From: Lachnospiraceae bacterium
Lineage (GTDB): Bacteria > Bacillota > Clostridia > Lachnospirales > Lachnospiraceae
Direction of reading: 5' to 3'
DNA length: 55,856 bases
NCBI GenBank assembly: GCA_017461045.1
Contig: JAFTZJ010000026.1
Coordinates: forward strand, 1 to 55,856
Shown: piece after piece, positions 16,188-24,963 of the stretch
Layout of the letters: every line of letters begins with the position of its first letter
Numbering within the stretch: position 1 is the stretch's first letter
The notes under the pieces: generated by a model
The model's input: the letters and a program-made list of their open reading frames with translations, nothing else
Told to the model about the DNA's origin: nothing
The model's database searches: none
Program-made: the position numbers and the translations under genes

Positions 16188-19100
16188 ATGAAGAAGAGAA
16201 TAAAACAAGGAGTAAAGCGAATAGCCGCCGTAACATTGGCAACCCTGTTGGCGTGGACACCATTTGTGGGCGTACTTCCGGGAACTATAACAAGTACATA
16301 TGCAGATGATGCCAATACATTTCGGTATTCTAGAGATGCGGGCGTTGCAAGTGTAACTATTGCTAATTCTGCTACAGGAATTCCAGTAATATTTGATCAG
16401 GATGAGGATGATGGTACCTTTTATAAGGATGGATTTACAAACACAGAGTATCAGTGTCAAATTGCATTAAGAGATGGGTTTACTTTGGTTGATAATACGA
16501 ATATAAATTATGACATGCTAACAGTTAGTCAGGAAATGCTAGACAATGACGCATCTGAAGTGGATCTTGTAATTCAGACCAAGCTGAGTGCTGAATTAGA
16601 TATTACCAATATCATGGCTACCAAGGTAAAAGAAATTTCAAGTGTGACAGTGGGTGATACTTCTCTGCCATCGATTCCTGATGGTACAGGTGGTACTAAG
16701 TACACAATCCCTGCAGATACTCTTGCATCTACACCGGTTGTGATAACGCTTACAACGAGTCCGGCTTATTATGGGTCACAAGATGCCGGATATGAATATA
16801 TGGAGCTGGTAGTAGATGCGGCGGGAAATCAATCCAGAAAATATACCTACACAACAACCGTAGGTGATTTGAAGAATGCTGGTGGAGTAATTGATATTGA
16901 TGGTAGTTTGAACGATACAGAGCAACTTTTAGTTGTTAATGGTGAAGTTACTTCCAATGCTAGAGTAACGATTAATCCATCTGATTATGGATATGATGAT
17001 ACAACTGTTTACAAGCCGATGTATGAGGGAGAAACATGTACTGTAGTGATAGAGCCAAATAATGGATATAAGGTGGTTGTGCTTGCTGATCCAGAAGAAT
17101 CGGTGGTAAGGGATAATACTTCACTTGCTATTAGTTATAATATATCTAAGGATACAACGGAAGCTCCGACAGTTGAAATAAAACTTATAGAACCGGATGC
17201 AAATGTTGAGATAGCTGGGTATTTGTCTGAATCCGAGTTTGTAATAAGTCAATATTTATTAGATAATCCGGGGAATGCACCTAATAGGTCTTTATATTTT
17301 GCGTTAGGTAAAAATGAAAATGAACTATGCGCTTGGTCTAATCCTGTGTCTGATTTTCACAGTGGTGCAAATGGACCTGTGGATATAGAGTTACCTTTGC
17401 CGGATGCGTCAGGTGAATACTACATTTATGCAAAGTTTACGAGTATAACAGGTTCTTCAGATGTGGTAGGAGTAAGGGGAATTGGCGCACAACCTATTTA
17501 TATTGATGTGACCCCGCCGGAAGTTGGTTATGATGAAAGCTATATAAAGATTGGCAATAACCAGTATGGAGAATTCGCGAGCAAAGACAAAGAAGGTACA
17601 ATTGGTACATTTTGGATAAACAAAGCCGACATAGATGCAGGTGCGGCACTTTCTATTCCGGTAAGTGATAATTACAGCAAAGAGATAACATATACAGTAG
17701 ATGCAAACCCTACTTGCGATGGTTTTCCAAAAACTGGTAGCCAGACGTCCGGTGAGGCATACAATGGAAGTTTAGAAATTCCGCTTAATCCTGTCATGGA
17801 TGGTACATGGCTTAATTATTCTATTCAGGACGTGATTGGCTCAAAGGAAAACAATGGCGTAGTAGAAAAATTCGGAAATGAAGCTACAGGCTCTCTTGAC
17901 TTAAGTAATATTAAGTATGACACGCAGGCTCCTACCCTTGATAATGTATCATTCCAAAATGAAGATGGAACGATTGCAGATACAGATCTTGTTAATTGGC
18001 AACCGAAAGCTGTGACAATGACCTTGGCAGGGGTGGAAAACACCGCAGGTAACGGAACCGGTGAAAGTGTTTCAGCTTTACAAGGGGTATATGTTTCAAT
18101 CAATGGTGTTAAACAATTGATGACCCAAAGTGGGTCCACATACTCACACTCCTTTGATGATACAGGAGACTATGTAGTAGAGATTTATGCTCGGGACAAA
18201 GCCGGTAATGAAAGCGAGCATAAGGAGTATAGAATTAAGATTGACAATGACGGTATGTCCAATGCAAAGATTACCTTTGACCCTGTTAGTAATAACTACG
18301 GCAATAATTATAGTAGTGAATTTCAGGTGAAGGCTTCTGCTGATTCTTTCTGTGGAGTGAAAGAAGCACAATTCTATTTTGAGAATGCAGATGGCCAGGA
18401 ACTTTGTCCGGTTATTACATCGAATGTTGTGACGGATAATATAGTAGCAATTACTGCACCTATCGAAGCCTTGGATGGCAATCGTAACATTTATGTAAGA
18501 ACGGTGATAACAGACCAATTAGGTCGGACGGAAGAAGTGAGAACCACCAATCCGTTCGCATGTAATACCAAGGGAGCTACAATTTCCGTTAGTACCTCAA
18601 AGGGCAGTTGGACGAATCAGTATGTTGATGTGCAGATTTCTGCAATTGACAAAACCTGTGGAGTTACAGAAGTAGAGGTATATGTAGATGGCAATCGTGT
18701 GAGCGTTACCGATACCAATGCAGACCCAAATGAATTCACAGGTGTTATCCGGGTGGATGCAACCTCCGGTTCCAGTGCAGGTACCAAGATTGAAGTATAT
18801 GCAACCAATGGTGCGTATACACGAGTAGGACTGCCGACACCGGCATATGTATATGTAGATAAGCAGGCTCCGTCTGTAGGATTTAGTGGAATTAGTGAGG
18901 GAAGTGTTTCGAATACCAGTCGCACCTTGCAGGTAAGTGTATCAGATAATATATGGCAGGCGATGGATGGGGTAAGCGTAACAGCAACCAGAACAATTGA
19001 TGGTAAAACAACAGATGTAGACCTTGCGGATATGGTTATGACCGATGCTACAACACAGAGAGGATATACCTTCTCAGAAGATGGGGTTTACGAGGTGACG

Positions 19101-20351
19101 GTAACGGCAACGGATGCTGCAGGTAATACAGATACGAAGAAGATTGGCTTCACCATTGACCGTACGGCGCCGGTATTGCAGATTACAGGAGTGACAGAAG
19201 GAGATTATCTCGGTAAGGCAGCGAATGTAGGATTTCGGGTTGTAGAAACCTTCTATGAAACCAATCGGGTAACGATTGAGGTAGAACGATCTTATCGTGG
19301 AACTACTTCAAAGAAAACCATTCCGTATACCTCAACTGGTGTGAATTCGTTGAATTCATCTGCATTTGGAGAAGATGGTGATTATACAATCACGTTTTCG
19401 GCAGTGGATCGTGCAGGTAATGAAGCGACGTCTCAGACAGTGAAGTTTACAGTGGATGTAACGGCACCAAAGGTATCCATGTCCGGTACAAAGGACTATG
19501 CAATTACCAGCGAAAACGTAACCTTGAATTTCCAGGTGGAAGAGAACTATTATGAGACAAACAGTGTAACCATCCAGGGAAGCTGTCGTTTGGCAGATGG
19601 AAAGACGGAAACGATTCGAGTTATGGGCTGGAATAATACAGCAATTAAGAGCGCAATGACGGAAACCTTTGCAAAGGACGGATACTACACGATTACGATT
19701 TCAGCAAAGGATAAAGCCGGTAATAGTACGCAGGAGACCGTGCATTTTACCATTGATACGCAGGCACCGGTAATTGCCGATATGTCCAAGTATGATGGTA
19801 AGTACATGAAGAATTTCTCCTTAGAGGAAACCTTAGAGGAATTAATTTCTGAGTTGACAGTGCCGAATGTTCGCATGACACTGAACGGAGAGGCGTATGA
19901 CGGAAGAGATATTACAGAAGATGGTAAGTATACACTTGTAATTGAAGTTGCGGATGAAGCCGGTTTGACGACAACAAAGACGGTTGAATTTGTAGTTGAT
20001 AATACCAGTCCAAAGATAATTTTGGGTGGTGTGGAAGATAAAAAAACCTATACAGAGCCGATTGTTATGAATGTGGCATTGGAGAATGAGAATGATGCCT
20101 TTGTGGAGATTCTGATTAATGGAGTGGCACAGGAACTGACAGAAGGAAAAACTGTATACGAGTATGTATTTGATGTGTTTGGTGATTACGAAGTAGAGGT
20201 TCGGACGATTGACCAGGCCGGTAATGAAAATACACAGACTTTCCAGGTTACTTATGCAGAGCATAAGACATTCCCATGGATTTGGGTATTGATTCCGTCT
20301 GTGGTTGTGGCAGCAGGACTTGTTGTAGTACTGTTGGTAAGAAAAAAATAA
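16188..20351 (+). CDS. Large Ig-repeat surface protein with signal peptide and C-terminal membrane anchor
   Basis: A 1387-residue secreted protein. It starts MKKRIKQGVKRIAAVTLATL with a basic then hydrophobic signal region and probable cleavage near TSTYA-DD. From about residue 480 onward it consists of Ig-like beta-sandwich repeats, recognisable by recurring (D/V)xxAP joins and AxDxAGN closing strands (for example YARDKAGNE, ATDAAGNTD, AVDRAGNEA, AKDKAGNST). The last 25 residues are a membrane helix followed by RKK, so it is anchored at the membrane; there is no LPXTG. I chose ATG 16188, which has GGAGGAAAAGG directly upstream; an earlier in-frame ATG at 16161 overlaps the previous gene. It closes the kinase operon, so it may be its surface output or sensor. 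Adhesin or envelope-spacer roles are possible. Confidence 0.85.
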   Translation: MKKRIKQGVKRIAAVTLATLLAWTPFVGVLPGTITSTYADDANTFRYSRDAGVASVTIANSATGIPVIFDQDEDDGTFYKDGFTNTEYQCQIALRDGFTLVDNTNINYDMLTVSQEMLDNDASEVDLVIQTKLSAELDITNIMATKVKEISSVTVGDTSLPSIPDGTGGTKYTIPADTLASTPVVITLTTSPAYYGSQDAGYEYMELVVDAAGNQSRKYTYTTTVGDLKNAGGVIDIDGSLNDTEQLLVVNGEVTSNARVTINPSDYGYDDTTVYKPMYEGETCTVVIEPNNGYKVVVLADPEESVVRDNTSLAISYNISKDTTEAPTVEIKLIEPDANVEIAGYLSESEFVISQYLLDNPGNAPNRSLYFALGKNENELCAWSNPVSDFHSGANGPVDIELPLPDASGEYYIYAKFTSITGSSDVVGVRGIGAQPIYIDVTPPEVGYDESYIKIGNNQYGEFASKDKEGTIGTFWINKADIDAGAALSIPVSDNYSKEITYTVDANPTCDGFPKTGSQTSGEAYNGSLEIPLNPVMDGTWLNYSIQDVIGSKENNGVVEKFGNEATGSLDLSNIKYDTQAPTLDNVSFQNEDGTIADTDLVNWQPKAVTMTLAGVENTAGNGTGESVSALQGVYVSINGVKQLMTQSGSTYSHSFDDTGDYVVEIYARDKAGNESEHKEYRIKIDNDGMSNAKITFDPVSNNYGNNYSSEFQVKASADSFCGVKEAQFYFENADGQELCPVITSNVVTDNIVAITAPIEALDGNRNIYVRTVITDQLGRTEEVRTTNPFACNTKGATISVSTSKGSWTNQYVDVQISAIDKTCGVTEVEVYVDGNRVSVTDTNADPNEFTGVIRVDATSGSSAGTKIEVYATNGAYTRVGLPTPAYVYVDKQAPSVGFSGISEGSVSNTSRTLQVSVSDNIWQAMDGVSVTATRTIDGKTTDVDLADMVMTDATTQRGYTFSEDGVYEVTVTATDAAGNTDTKKIGFTIDRTAPVLQITGVTEGDYLGKAANVGFRVVETFYETNRVTIEVERSYRGTTSKKTIPYTSTGVNSLNSSAFGEDGDYTITFSAVDRAGNEATSQTVKFTVDVTAPKVSMSGTKDYAITSENVTLNFQVEENYYETNSVTIQGSCRLADGKTETIRVMGWNNTAIKSAMTETFAKDGYYTITISAKDKAGNSTQETVHFTIDTQAPVIADMSKYDGKYMKNFSLEETLEELISELTVPNVRMTLNGEAYDGRDITEDGKYTLVIEVADEAGLTTTKTVEFVVDNTSPKIILGGVEDKKTYTEPIVMNVALENENDAFVEILINGVAQELTEGKTVYEYVFDVFGDYEVEVRTIDQAGNENTQTFQVTYAEHKTFPWIWVLIPSVVVAAGLVVVLLVRKK

Positions 20352-20380
20352 CACAGGAATCATATAGGAAATAAAACAAA

Positions 20381-20416
20381 CAGGGCTATCACTTGAGTGG
20401 TAGCCCTGTATTCTTT
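20381..20416. terminator. Terminator after the kinase/surface-protein operon
   Basis: A 12-bp stem (20381-20392 with 20397-20408, one G-U) closed by a TTGA loop, followed by TATTCTTTT. A-rich DNA on the left side means it may also serve the convergent GH3 gene. Confidence 0.88.
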
Positions 20417-20444
20417 TGGTTGTCGGGATGATTCAGGAGTAGTT

Positions 20445-22859
20445 TTATTCCCAGATGGTAAATTCCTTTAACATACCATAGATTTCGTTTTTAGCCTGTT
20501 CCAATGCATCTCCCTTTAATCTCCAACCCACAACGCTATTCAGAACCCGTTCCATATCAAAGTATGGAGTATAGACTGCAAAGCCTTGGAAATCAGATTC
20601 GGTTATTCCGATGCCTGTACAATAATCTAATAATTGTTTGTATGCAGTCGGGTGCTCCAGAATTCGGATAAATGGTGTAGTAGATTGAAAGTCATATTGG
20701 CTATGTCCGGTGACTGTAACGGCAATTGGTTCCTGTAACTGTCGCGAGGATTGTCCAATATAGAACCGATATTCTCCCGGTTCTACTGCCCATTCGTGGA
20801 AGGAAGGGTCGTAGGAGGCCAGTGTTTGTACCGGAAGCCGGAATTGTACCGTTTTTGTCTCTCCCGGTTCCAACTCAATCTTCTGAAATGCTTTCAATTC
20901 CCGTAATGGTTTATCTAAAGTAGCGACTACATCTTCTACATATAATTGAAGAACTTCTTTTCCGGTAAAAGAGCCGGTATTGGTAATCTGGCAGCGGATA
21001 CGAATTTCCTCTGACATAGACAGTTTATCTTCGCATTCTAAATGTATATTTGATACTTGGAAGGAGGTGTAACTCAAACCATATCCAAATGGATAAAGTG
21101 GGGCAATATCCTTCTTATCATAATAACGATACCCTACATAGATACCTTCGCCATAGTTTAAGGTCCAATCCGGAGAAGGTGGATTTAAGTAAGTCGGACA
21201 ATCCTCGATTCGTTTCGGGAAGGTAACCGGTAATTTGCCGGATGGGTTAACCTTGCCGGTCAGAAGATCCTTTACACCCCGACCGCCTTCCATGCCAGGG
21301 AAAAAGATGCACAGGATTGCATCTAAATCCTGCTCGCAAAAACGTAAATCCACGGGACCGCATACATTTAACAGAAGAATGATACGCGTATGGGATTGCT
21401 TTGCTATGCGGATGGCGTTGGTTATTTCCTCCTGCTGTTTAGAAGATAAGAACAAGGAGGCTCTGTCCCGCCCTTCCTGTCCCTGTACGAAGACGGTAAT
21501 AACTGCGTGGTCAAAACCGGACAAATCTCCATCTGTAATACTGTCAAAGTAATGACATTGGTAATTTGTATCCGAAGACAGCTCATCTAATAAACTGGTG
21601 GTCTTATTGGTATAGACTCTGGCACTTCCATCTCCGCAATCGTGAAAATGTGCGGATGTATTTCCAAGAATTGCAATGTGGCTGCCGGTCTTCATCGGCA
21701 GTGTACAATCATTGTTCTTTAACAAAACCGCACCTTCTGTAATAGCGTCGTAAGCGGCTTTTCTTTGGAAGTCGCGATTTGTTTCTGCATCTGTTTGGGC
21801 GTGCTCCGGCGTATCCGATGAGGCGGTTGTCGGATTGGAAACCGGTGCCTGCAGAATGGCCCGAAGCATATGGCGCACGGCTGTGTTTAAGTCATCTTCG
21901 GACAGGGAGCCGTTTTGTAAAGCTGTAAGAACCGGCGATTGGTCTCGTGGTCCCGGCATATCCACATCATTGCCTGAGGCAATGGCGTTCGGCTGATTGT
22001 ATACGGCACCCCAATCAGAAATAATCAGGTTGTCACCAAATCCCCATTCCTTGCGGAGGGTTTCTTGAAGTAAATGTTTATTTTCTGTACAAGCGACCCC
22101 ATTGATTTTATTGTAAGCAGTCATAAGGGTTTTCACCTGACCTCGTTCTACGCAGGCACGGAACCCCGGTAAATATAATTCTTCTAATGCCCGTTCCGAA
22201 ATGTGTTCATCCACTCCTTGACGGTAAGCTTCCAAATTATTGGCAGCAAAATGTTTTACATTGGCCAAAACTCCGGATTCCTGAACACCGATTACCAGCT
22301 CCGGAGCTAACGTGGTAATCAGACATGGGTCTTCAGAATAACCTTCGAAGAAACGCCCGTTTAATGGATCCCGGTGAAGATTTACATTTGGTGTTCCTAA
22401 CAGGATGTCCACGTGATAATCCAGGGCCTCTTGTCCCAGGGCTTTACCGCAGGCGTAGACCGTCTCCGGATTCCAGGTAGCACCTAAGAGGATTCCGGGT
22501 GGATAACAGCCGGGTTGTTCGTTCCGGCAACCATGAGACGAAAGTAATTCTATGAATTCTTCCCGGACCTTTTTATGTGCCTCCAATAACACATCCGGTT
22601 CGTTGAAATGTGATAATACCTCACGAATGGTTCCGGTATCTACATCCATCCAGTCGCTCATTAATTGTTCCCAGTTCATACCGGTCCCGCCGTCCAGATA
22701 CTGAATGCGGGGAATGCCCAAGTGCTCAATAGCGTAACTGCTGAAGGAGCTCCCGCCGTTAAGCAAATGCACCTTTTCTTCTGTGGTCATCGCTTCTAAC
22801 CATTGGTTGATTTTGTTGTCAATATTTATGTTCGTATGGTTCGTGTTTGTATTTGTCAT
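20445..22859 (-). CDS. Glycoside hydrolase family 3 (beta-glucosidase-like)
   Basis: An 804-residue enzyme expected to release sugars from the non-reducing end of beta-linked oligosaccharides. The (beta/alpha)8 domain begins EKVHLLNGG and contains VKHFAANN and the nucleophile motif LIISDWGAVYN. The second domain begins near EGAVLLKNN, and the C-terminal fibronectin-III-like domain includes KEVLQLYVEDVVATLDKP and LEPGETKTV. There is no signal peptide, so it acts in the cytoplasm on imported oligosaccharides. I chose ATG 22859 with GGAGGGCC upstream rather than a GTG 36 bases earlier. The exact sugar is not determinable. A palindrome like that near the AraC/epimerase promoters lies upstream. 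Confidence 0.92.
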   Translation of the reverse strand: MTNTNTNHTNINIDNKINQWLEAMTTEEKVHLLNGGSSFSSYAIEHLGIPRIQYLDGGTGMNWEQLMSDWMDVDTGTIREVLSHFNEPDVLLEAHKKVREEFIELLSSHGCRNEQPGCYPPGILLGATWNPETVYACGKALGQEALDYHVDILLGTPNVNLHRDPLNGRFFEGYSEDPCLITTLAPELVIGVQESGVLANVKHFAANNLEAYRQGVDEHISERALEELYLPGFRACVERGQVKTLMTAYNKINGVACTENKHLLQETLRKEWGFGDNLIISDWGAVYNQPNAIASGNDVDMPGPRDQSPVLTALQNGSLSEDDLNTAVRHMLRAILQAPVSNPTTASSDTPEHAQTDAETNRDFQRKAAYDAITEGAVLLKNNDCTLPMKTGSHIAILGNTSAHFHDCGDGSARVYTNKTTSLLDELSSDTNYQCHYFDSITDGDLSGFDHAVITVFVQGQEGRDRASLFLSSKQQEEITNAIRIAKQSHTRIILLLNVCGPVDLRFCEQDLDAILCIFFPGMEGGRGVKDLLTGKVNPSGKLPVTFPKRIEDCPTYLNPPSPDWTLNYGEGIYVGYRYYDKKDIAPLYPFGYGLSYTSFQVSNIHLECEDKLSMSEEIRIRCQITNTGSFTGKEVLQLYVEDVVATLDKPLRELKAFQKIELEPGETKTVQFRLPVQTLASYDPSFHEWAVEPGEYRFYIGQSSRQLQEPIAVTVTGHSQYDFQSTTPFIRILEHPTAYKQLLDYCTGIGITESDFQGFAVYTPYFDMERVLNSVVGWRLKGDALEQAKNEIYGMLKEFTIWE

Positions 22860-22893
22860 TTGGCCCTCCGTTGGTTCGTTTATTGCTATATTC

Positions 22894-22922
22894 ACTGTAC
22901 CATAAGCGTGATGCTTTCACAA
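22894..22922 (-). promoter_or_regulatory. Probable promoter of the GH3 gene
   Basis: On the minus strand TTGTGA (22917-22922), 17-base spacer, TACAGT (22894-22899). The -35 is imperfect, which fits dependence on an activator. The start of transcription would be near 22887. Confidence 0.5.
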
Positions 22923-22950
22923 TTGAAAGGTTTTGGAATGAAGCAAATAA

Positions 22951-22971
22951 GAATAGAAAAGTGTTCTATTC
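22951..22971. promoter_or_regulatory. Palindrome upstream of the GH3 gene, candidate operator
   Basis: GAATAGA (22951-22957) and TCTATTC (22965-22971) are perfect inverted repeats separated by 7 bases. They lie roughly 64-84 bases upstream of the predicted GH3 transcription start. The same AATAGA half-site occurs in the AraC/epimerase intergenic palindrome. Confidence 0.45.
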
Positions 22972-23020
22972 AATAGGGTTTCGCATAAGATGAACTATAT
23001 GAGGAAAGGCGGGTTGTATC

Positions 23021-23383
23021 ATGTCAACATCAATGAAGATACTGGAAGTAATCAAATCCTTAGTGGTTTCTTATGTATTCACCGGAATTGCGCTGGCGGC
23101 TTTGGCATTTGGCATATTCAAATGGAATCTGAATGAGACAGTGGTTAATATTGTGATTATGGCAATTTATGTAATTGCGTCTTTTATTGGCGGATGGATT
23201 ACCGGAAAACGTGTAAAAGAAAGAAAATTCTTCTGGGGGATGTTGTTAGGAGGGTTGTACATATTAATTATCTATGGAGTGTCTATGATTATGAGTGCCA
23301 GTCTGGATATGATTTCTACAGCAGGTATTGCTGCTTGTCTGCTTTGCCTGGGCGGAGGAATGCTAGGAGGAATGGTGAGCTAA
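23021..23383 (+). CDS. Small four-helix membrane protein, TIGR04086 family
   Basis: A 120-residue protein made almost entirely of four hydrophobic helices (about residues 12-34, 40-62, 70-92 and 98-118), with GWITGKRVKERKF between helices 2 and 3. This matches the TIGR04086/DUF3792 family of clostridial membrane proteins of unknown function. The ATG follows GAGGAAAGGCGGG at a longer than usual distance. It is divergent from the GH3 gene. A strong hairpin overlaps its 3' end. Confidence 0.78.
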   Translation: MSTSMKILEVIKSLVVSYVFTGIALAALAFGIFKWNLNETVVNIVIMAIYVIASFIGGWITGKRVKERKFFWGMLLGGLYILIIYGVSMIMSASLDMISTAGIAACLLCLGGGMLGGMVS

Positions 23384-23397
23384 GCATTCCTCCTAGC
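23362..23397 (+). other. Strong hairpin overlapping the 3' end of the TIGR04086 gene
   Basis: A perfect 13-bp stem (23362-23374 with 23385-23397) with a 10-base loop spans the last codons and stop. No T-run follows, so it is not a standard intrinsic terminator; it could protect the 3' end or pause polymerase. Confidence 0.6.
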
Positions 23398-23426
23398 CTC
23401 AAGGGGCAACTGTTCAACACTAGAGT

Positions 23427-23454
23427 TTGCGTGATTTAGGAAATGGTGTATAAT
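23427..23454 (+). promoter_or_regulatory. Probable promoter of the FecR-domain gene
   Basis: TTGCGT (23427-23432), 16-base spacer, perfect TATAAT (23449-23454), 33 bases ahead of the start codon. Confidence 0.5.
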
Positions 23455-23486
23455 GACCTCAAGTAATACACAAGGAGAAAAAGTGA

Positions 23487-24614
23487 ATGAAATCAAAAAT
23501 AGGAAAAAAGGGAATGATTGGTATTGGTGCAGTTCTTGTAGTAATCCTGGTAATAGTAGTGGTGCTAATAATGATTTTTTCTAAGAAAGAATATAGACTT
23601 GTTAAAGTCGAGAATTATGAAGGACAAGTAGATTTGCTGAGAAAGGAAAAATCAGTTCAGTTATTTGCAGATATGCAATTGATTACGGAGGACAGGGTGA
23701 CTACCGGCGAGGACGGGATTATTCAATTGCTTGCAGATTCTGATAAGCGAATTGTCGCTGAAGGAAATACCTGTTTTACAATCGAAACCAGTGGGAACGA
23801 AACAAAGGGAAACATTCGAATCAATCTTGTTTATGGCAAAGGCTTATTTACGATTGAGAATAAATTGCCGGAGGGCTCAGAGTTCCAAGTGGATACGCCC
23901 AATGCCGTCATGAGTGTCCGAGGAACAGTGTTTGAAGTGACTTACGATAATAACACTAATACGACAACGGTAACGGTTCATGAAGGTGTAGTAGAGGCGG
24001 TTGTCGGTTCGCAGGTGCGACAGGTAAATGCAGGGGAGACCTTGATTATTCAGGATGCAAATATAACAGATGGTATTTATGAATCGCTGAATACAGGTAT
24101 GGATGGAAACTCGGATGGAACTGCTCAAGAAAATGACGGAATGATTTCTCAGGATGGTGCATTTGCATATACGGATGAAATCGCCTTCTACGCAATTGAT
24201 GACGCGGGAGCAACGAATGTTGGCATTAAGACAATTGAAGCCTTCAGTATCTTAGGCTCCATGTCAGAGGGAGAAACTTTATATTATTCCTTCTATGATG
24301 AAGAAATGAATGATAGCGTGTCAATTGATTATCGTATGGAGGATGCGAGAATATATGACGGTTATGTGCAAACCTGGACGCAGGAGAAATTCTTTGGGGA
24401 AATGGCAGTGGATGAACACTATGTGAACGATGCAGGCAAAGACGTACATGTAATGATGATTGAATCCCAGAATGTTGACCATTTCCGATGCAGTTTCTTT
24501 AAGGAGATGGAAGACGGAAGATATCTGCATATGCGATTAAATGCAGCTCAGCCGGGACATGATTATGAAAAGTATGTGGTGCTTATGGATGAGTGTTATT
24601 ATGTAATTGAATAG
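23487..24614 (+). CDS. FecR-domain membrane protein
   Basis: A 375-residue protein with a short basic start, one membrane helix (about residues 10-32) and an external part. Residues about 40-195 form a FecR-like beta domain: the sequence runs from VENYEGQVDL through TGEDGIIQLLADSD to VDTPNAVMSVRGTVFEV and VHEGVVEAVVGSQVRQVNAGE. In Gram-negatives FecR signals to an ECF sigma factor, but here no sigma gene is adjacent, and in Firmicutes this domain is common in envelope proteins. The C-terminal 170 residues are not recognised. The ATG follows AAGGAGAAAAAGTGA. Confidence 0.8.
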   Translation: MKSKIGKKGMIGIGAVLVVILVIVVVLIMIFSKKEYRLVKVENYEGQVDLLRKEKSVQLFADMQLITEDRVTTGEDGIIQLLADSDKRIVAEGNTCFTIETSGNETKGNIRINLVYGKGLFTIENKLPEGSEFQVDTPNAVMSVRGTVFEVTYDNNTNTTTVTVHEGVVEAVVGSQVRQVNAGETLIIQDANITDGIYESLNTGMDGNSDGTAQENDGMISQDGAFAYTDEIAFYAIDDAGATNVGIKTIEAFSILGSMSEGETLYYSFYDEEMNDSVSIDYRMEDARIYDGYVQTWTQEKFFGEMAVDEHYVNDAGKDVHVMMIESQNVDHFRCSFFKEMEDGRYLHMRLNAAQPGHDYEKYVVLMDECYYVIE

Positions 24615-24673
24615 TCGGAGGATTCAGAGACAAGAAATAGAGTGCAAAGAAATGCATATAGACACAACAGTTC

Positions 24674-24702
24674 TTGCATGGCAAGAGAAAATATGCTATA
24701 CT
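24674..24702 (+). promoter_or_regulatory. Promoter of the SCIFF peptide gene
   Basis: TTGCAT (24674-24679), 17-base spacer, TATACT (24697-24702). Transcription would begin near 24709, 28 bases before the SCIFF start codon. Confidence 0.65.
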
Positions 24703-24736
24703 TGTTGGAGTTATTGTAGAGAAGGAGGATTTTTCG

Positions 24737-24880
24737 ATGAAACACGTTAAGACATTAACCAATAAGACATTAAAGAGTACCATGGAAAAAGGCGGCTGCG
24801 GCGAATGCCAGACATCTTGCCAGTCAGCTTGCAAGACCTCTTGTACCGTTGGTAATCAGACCTGCGAGAATAAGAGATAA
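24737..24880 (+). CDS. scfA: SCIFF precursor peptide (six cysteines in forty-five residues)
   Basis: A 47-residue ribosomally made peptide. It begins MKHVKTL and has cysteines at positions 21, 24, 28, 32, 36 and 43 in the invariant GGCGECQTSCQSACKTSC arrangement of the SCIFF family, found in nearly all Clostridia. The partner radical SAM enzyme installs thioether bridges from Cys to Thr or other residues. The start is fixed by GAAGGAGGATTTTTCG upstream; an earlier in-frame ATG would overlap the promoter. The maturase gene follows after a hairpin. The mature peptide's function is not known. Confidence 0.97.
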   Translation: MKHVKTLTNKTLKSTMEKGGCGECQTSCQSACKTSCTVGNQTCENKR

Positions 24881-24902
24881 TCTGTGTTAGTTTAAGCGTA
24901 AG

Positions 24903-24941
24903 CAGAAAAGAGGACGCATGTATTCGCTGTCCTCTTTTCTG
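24903..24941 (+). terminator. Hairpin between the SCIFF gene and its maturase (partial terminator)
   Basis: A perfect 13-bp stem (24903-24915 with 24929-24941) with a 13-base loop. The 3' arm itself ends in TTTTCTG and no long T-run follows, so it probably stops only part of transcription and lets the small peptide be made in excess of the enzyme. Confidence 0.65.
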
Positions 24942-24963
24942 ATTGAAAAGGTAGGGAAAAATT

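Noticed and set aside
23194-23439. An 81-codon frame overlapping the TIGR04086 gene in another phase
   Set aside because: The TIGR04086 frame has clear membrane helices and family features; this one has none and runs through the 3' hairpin.
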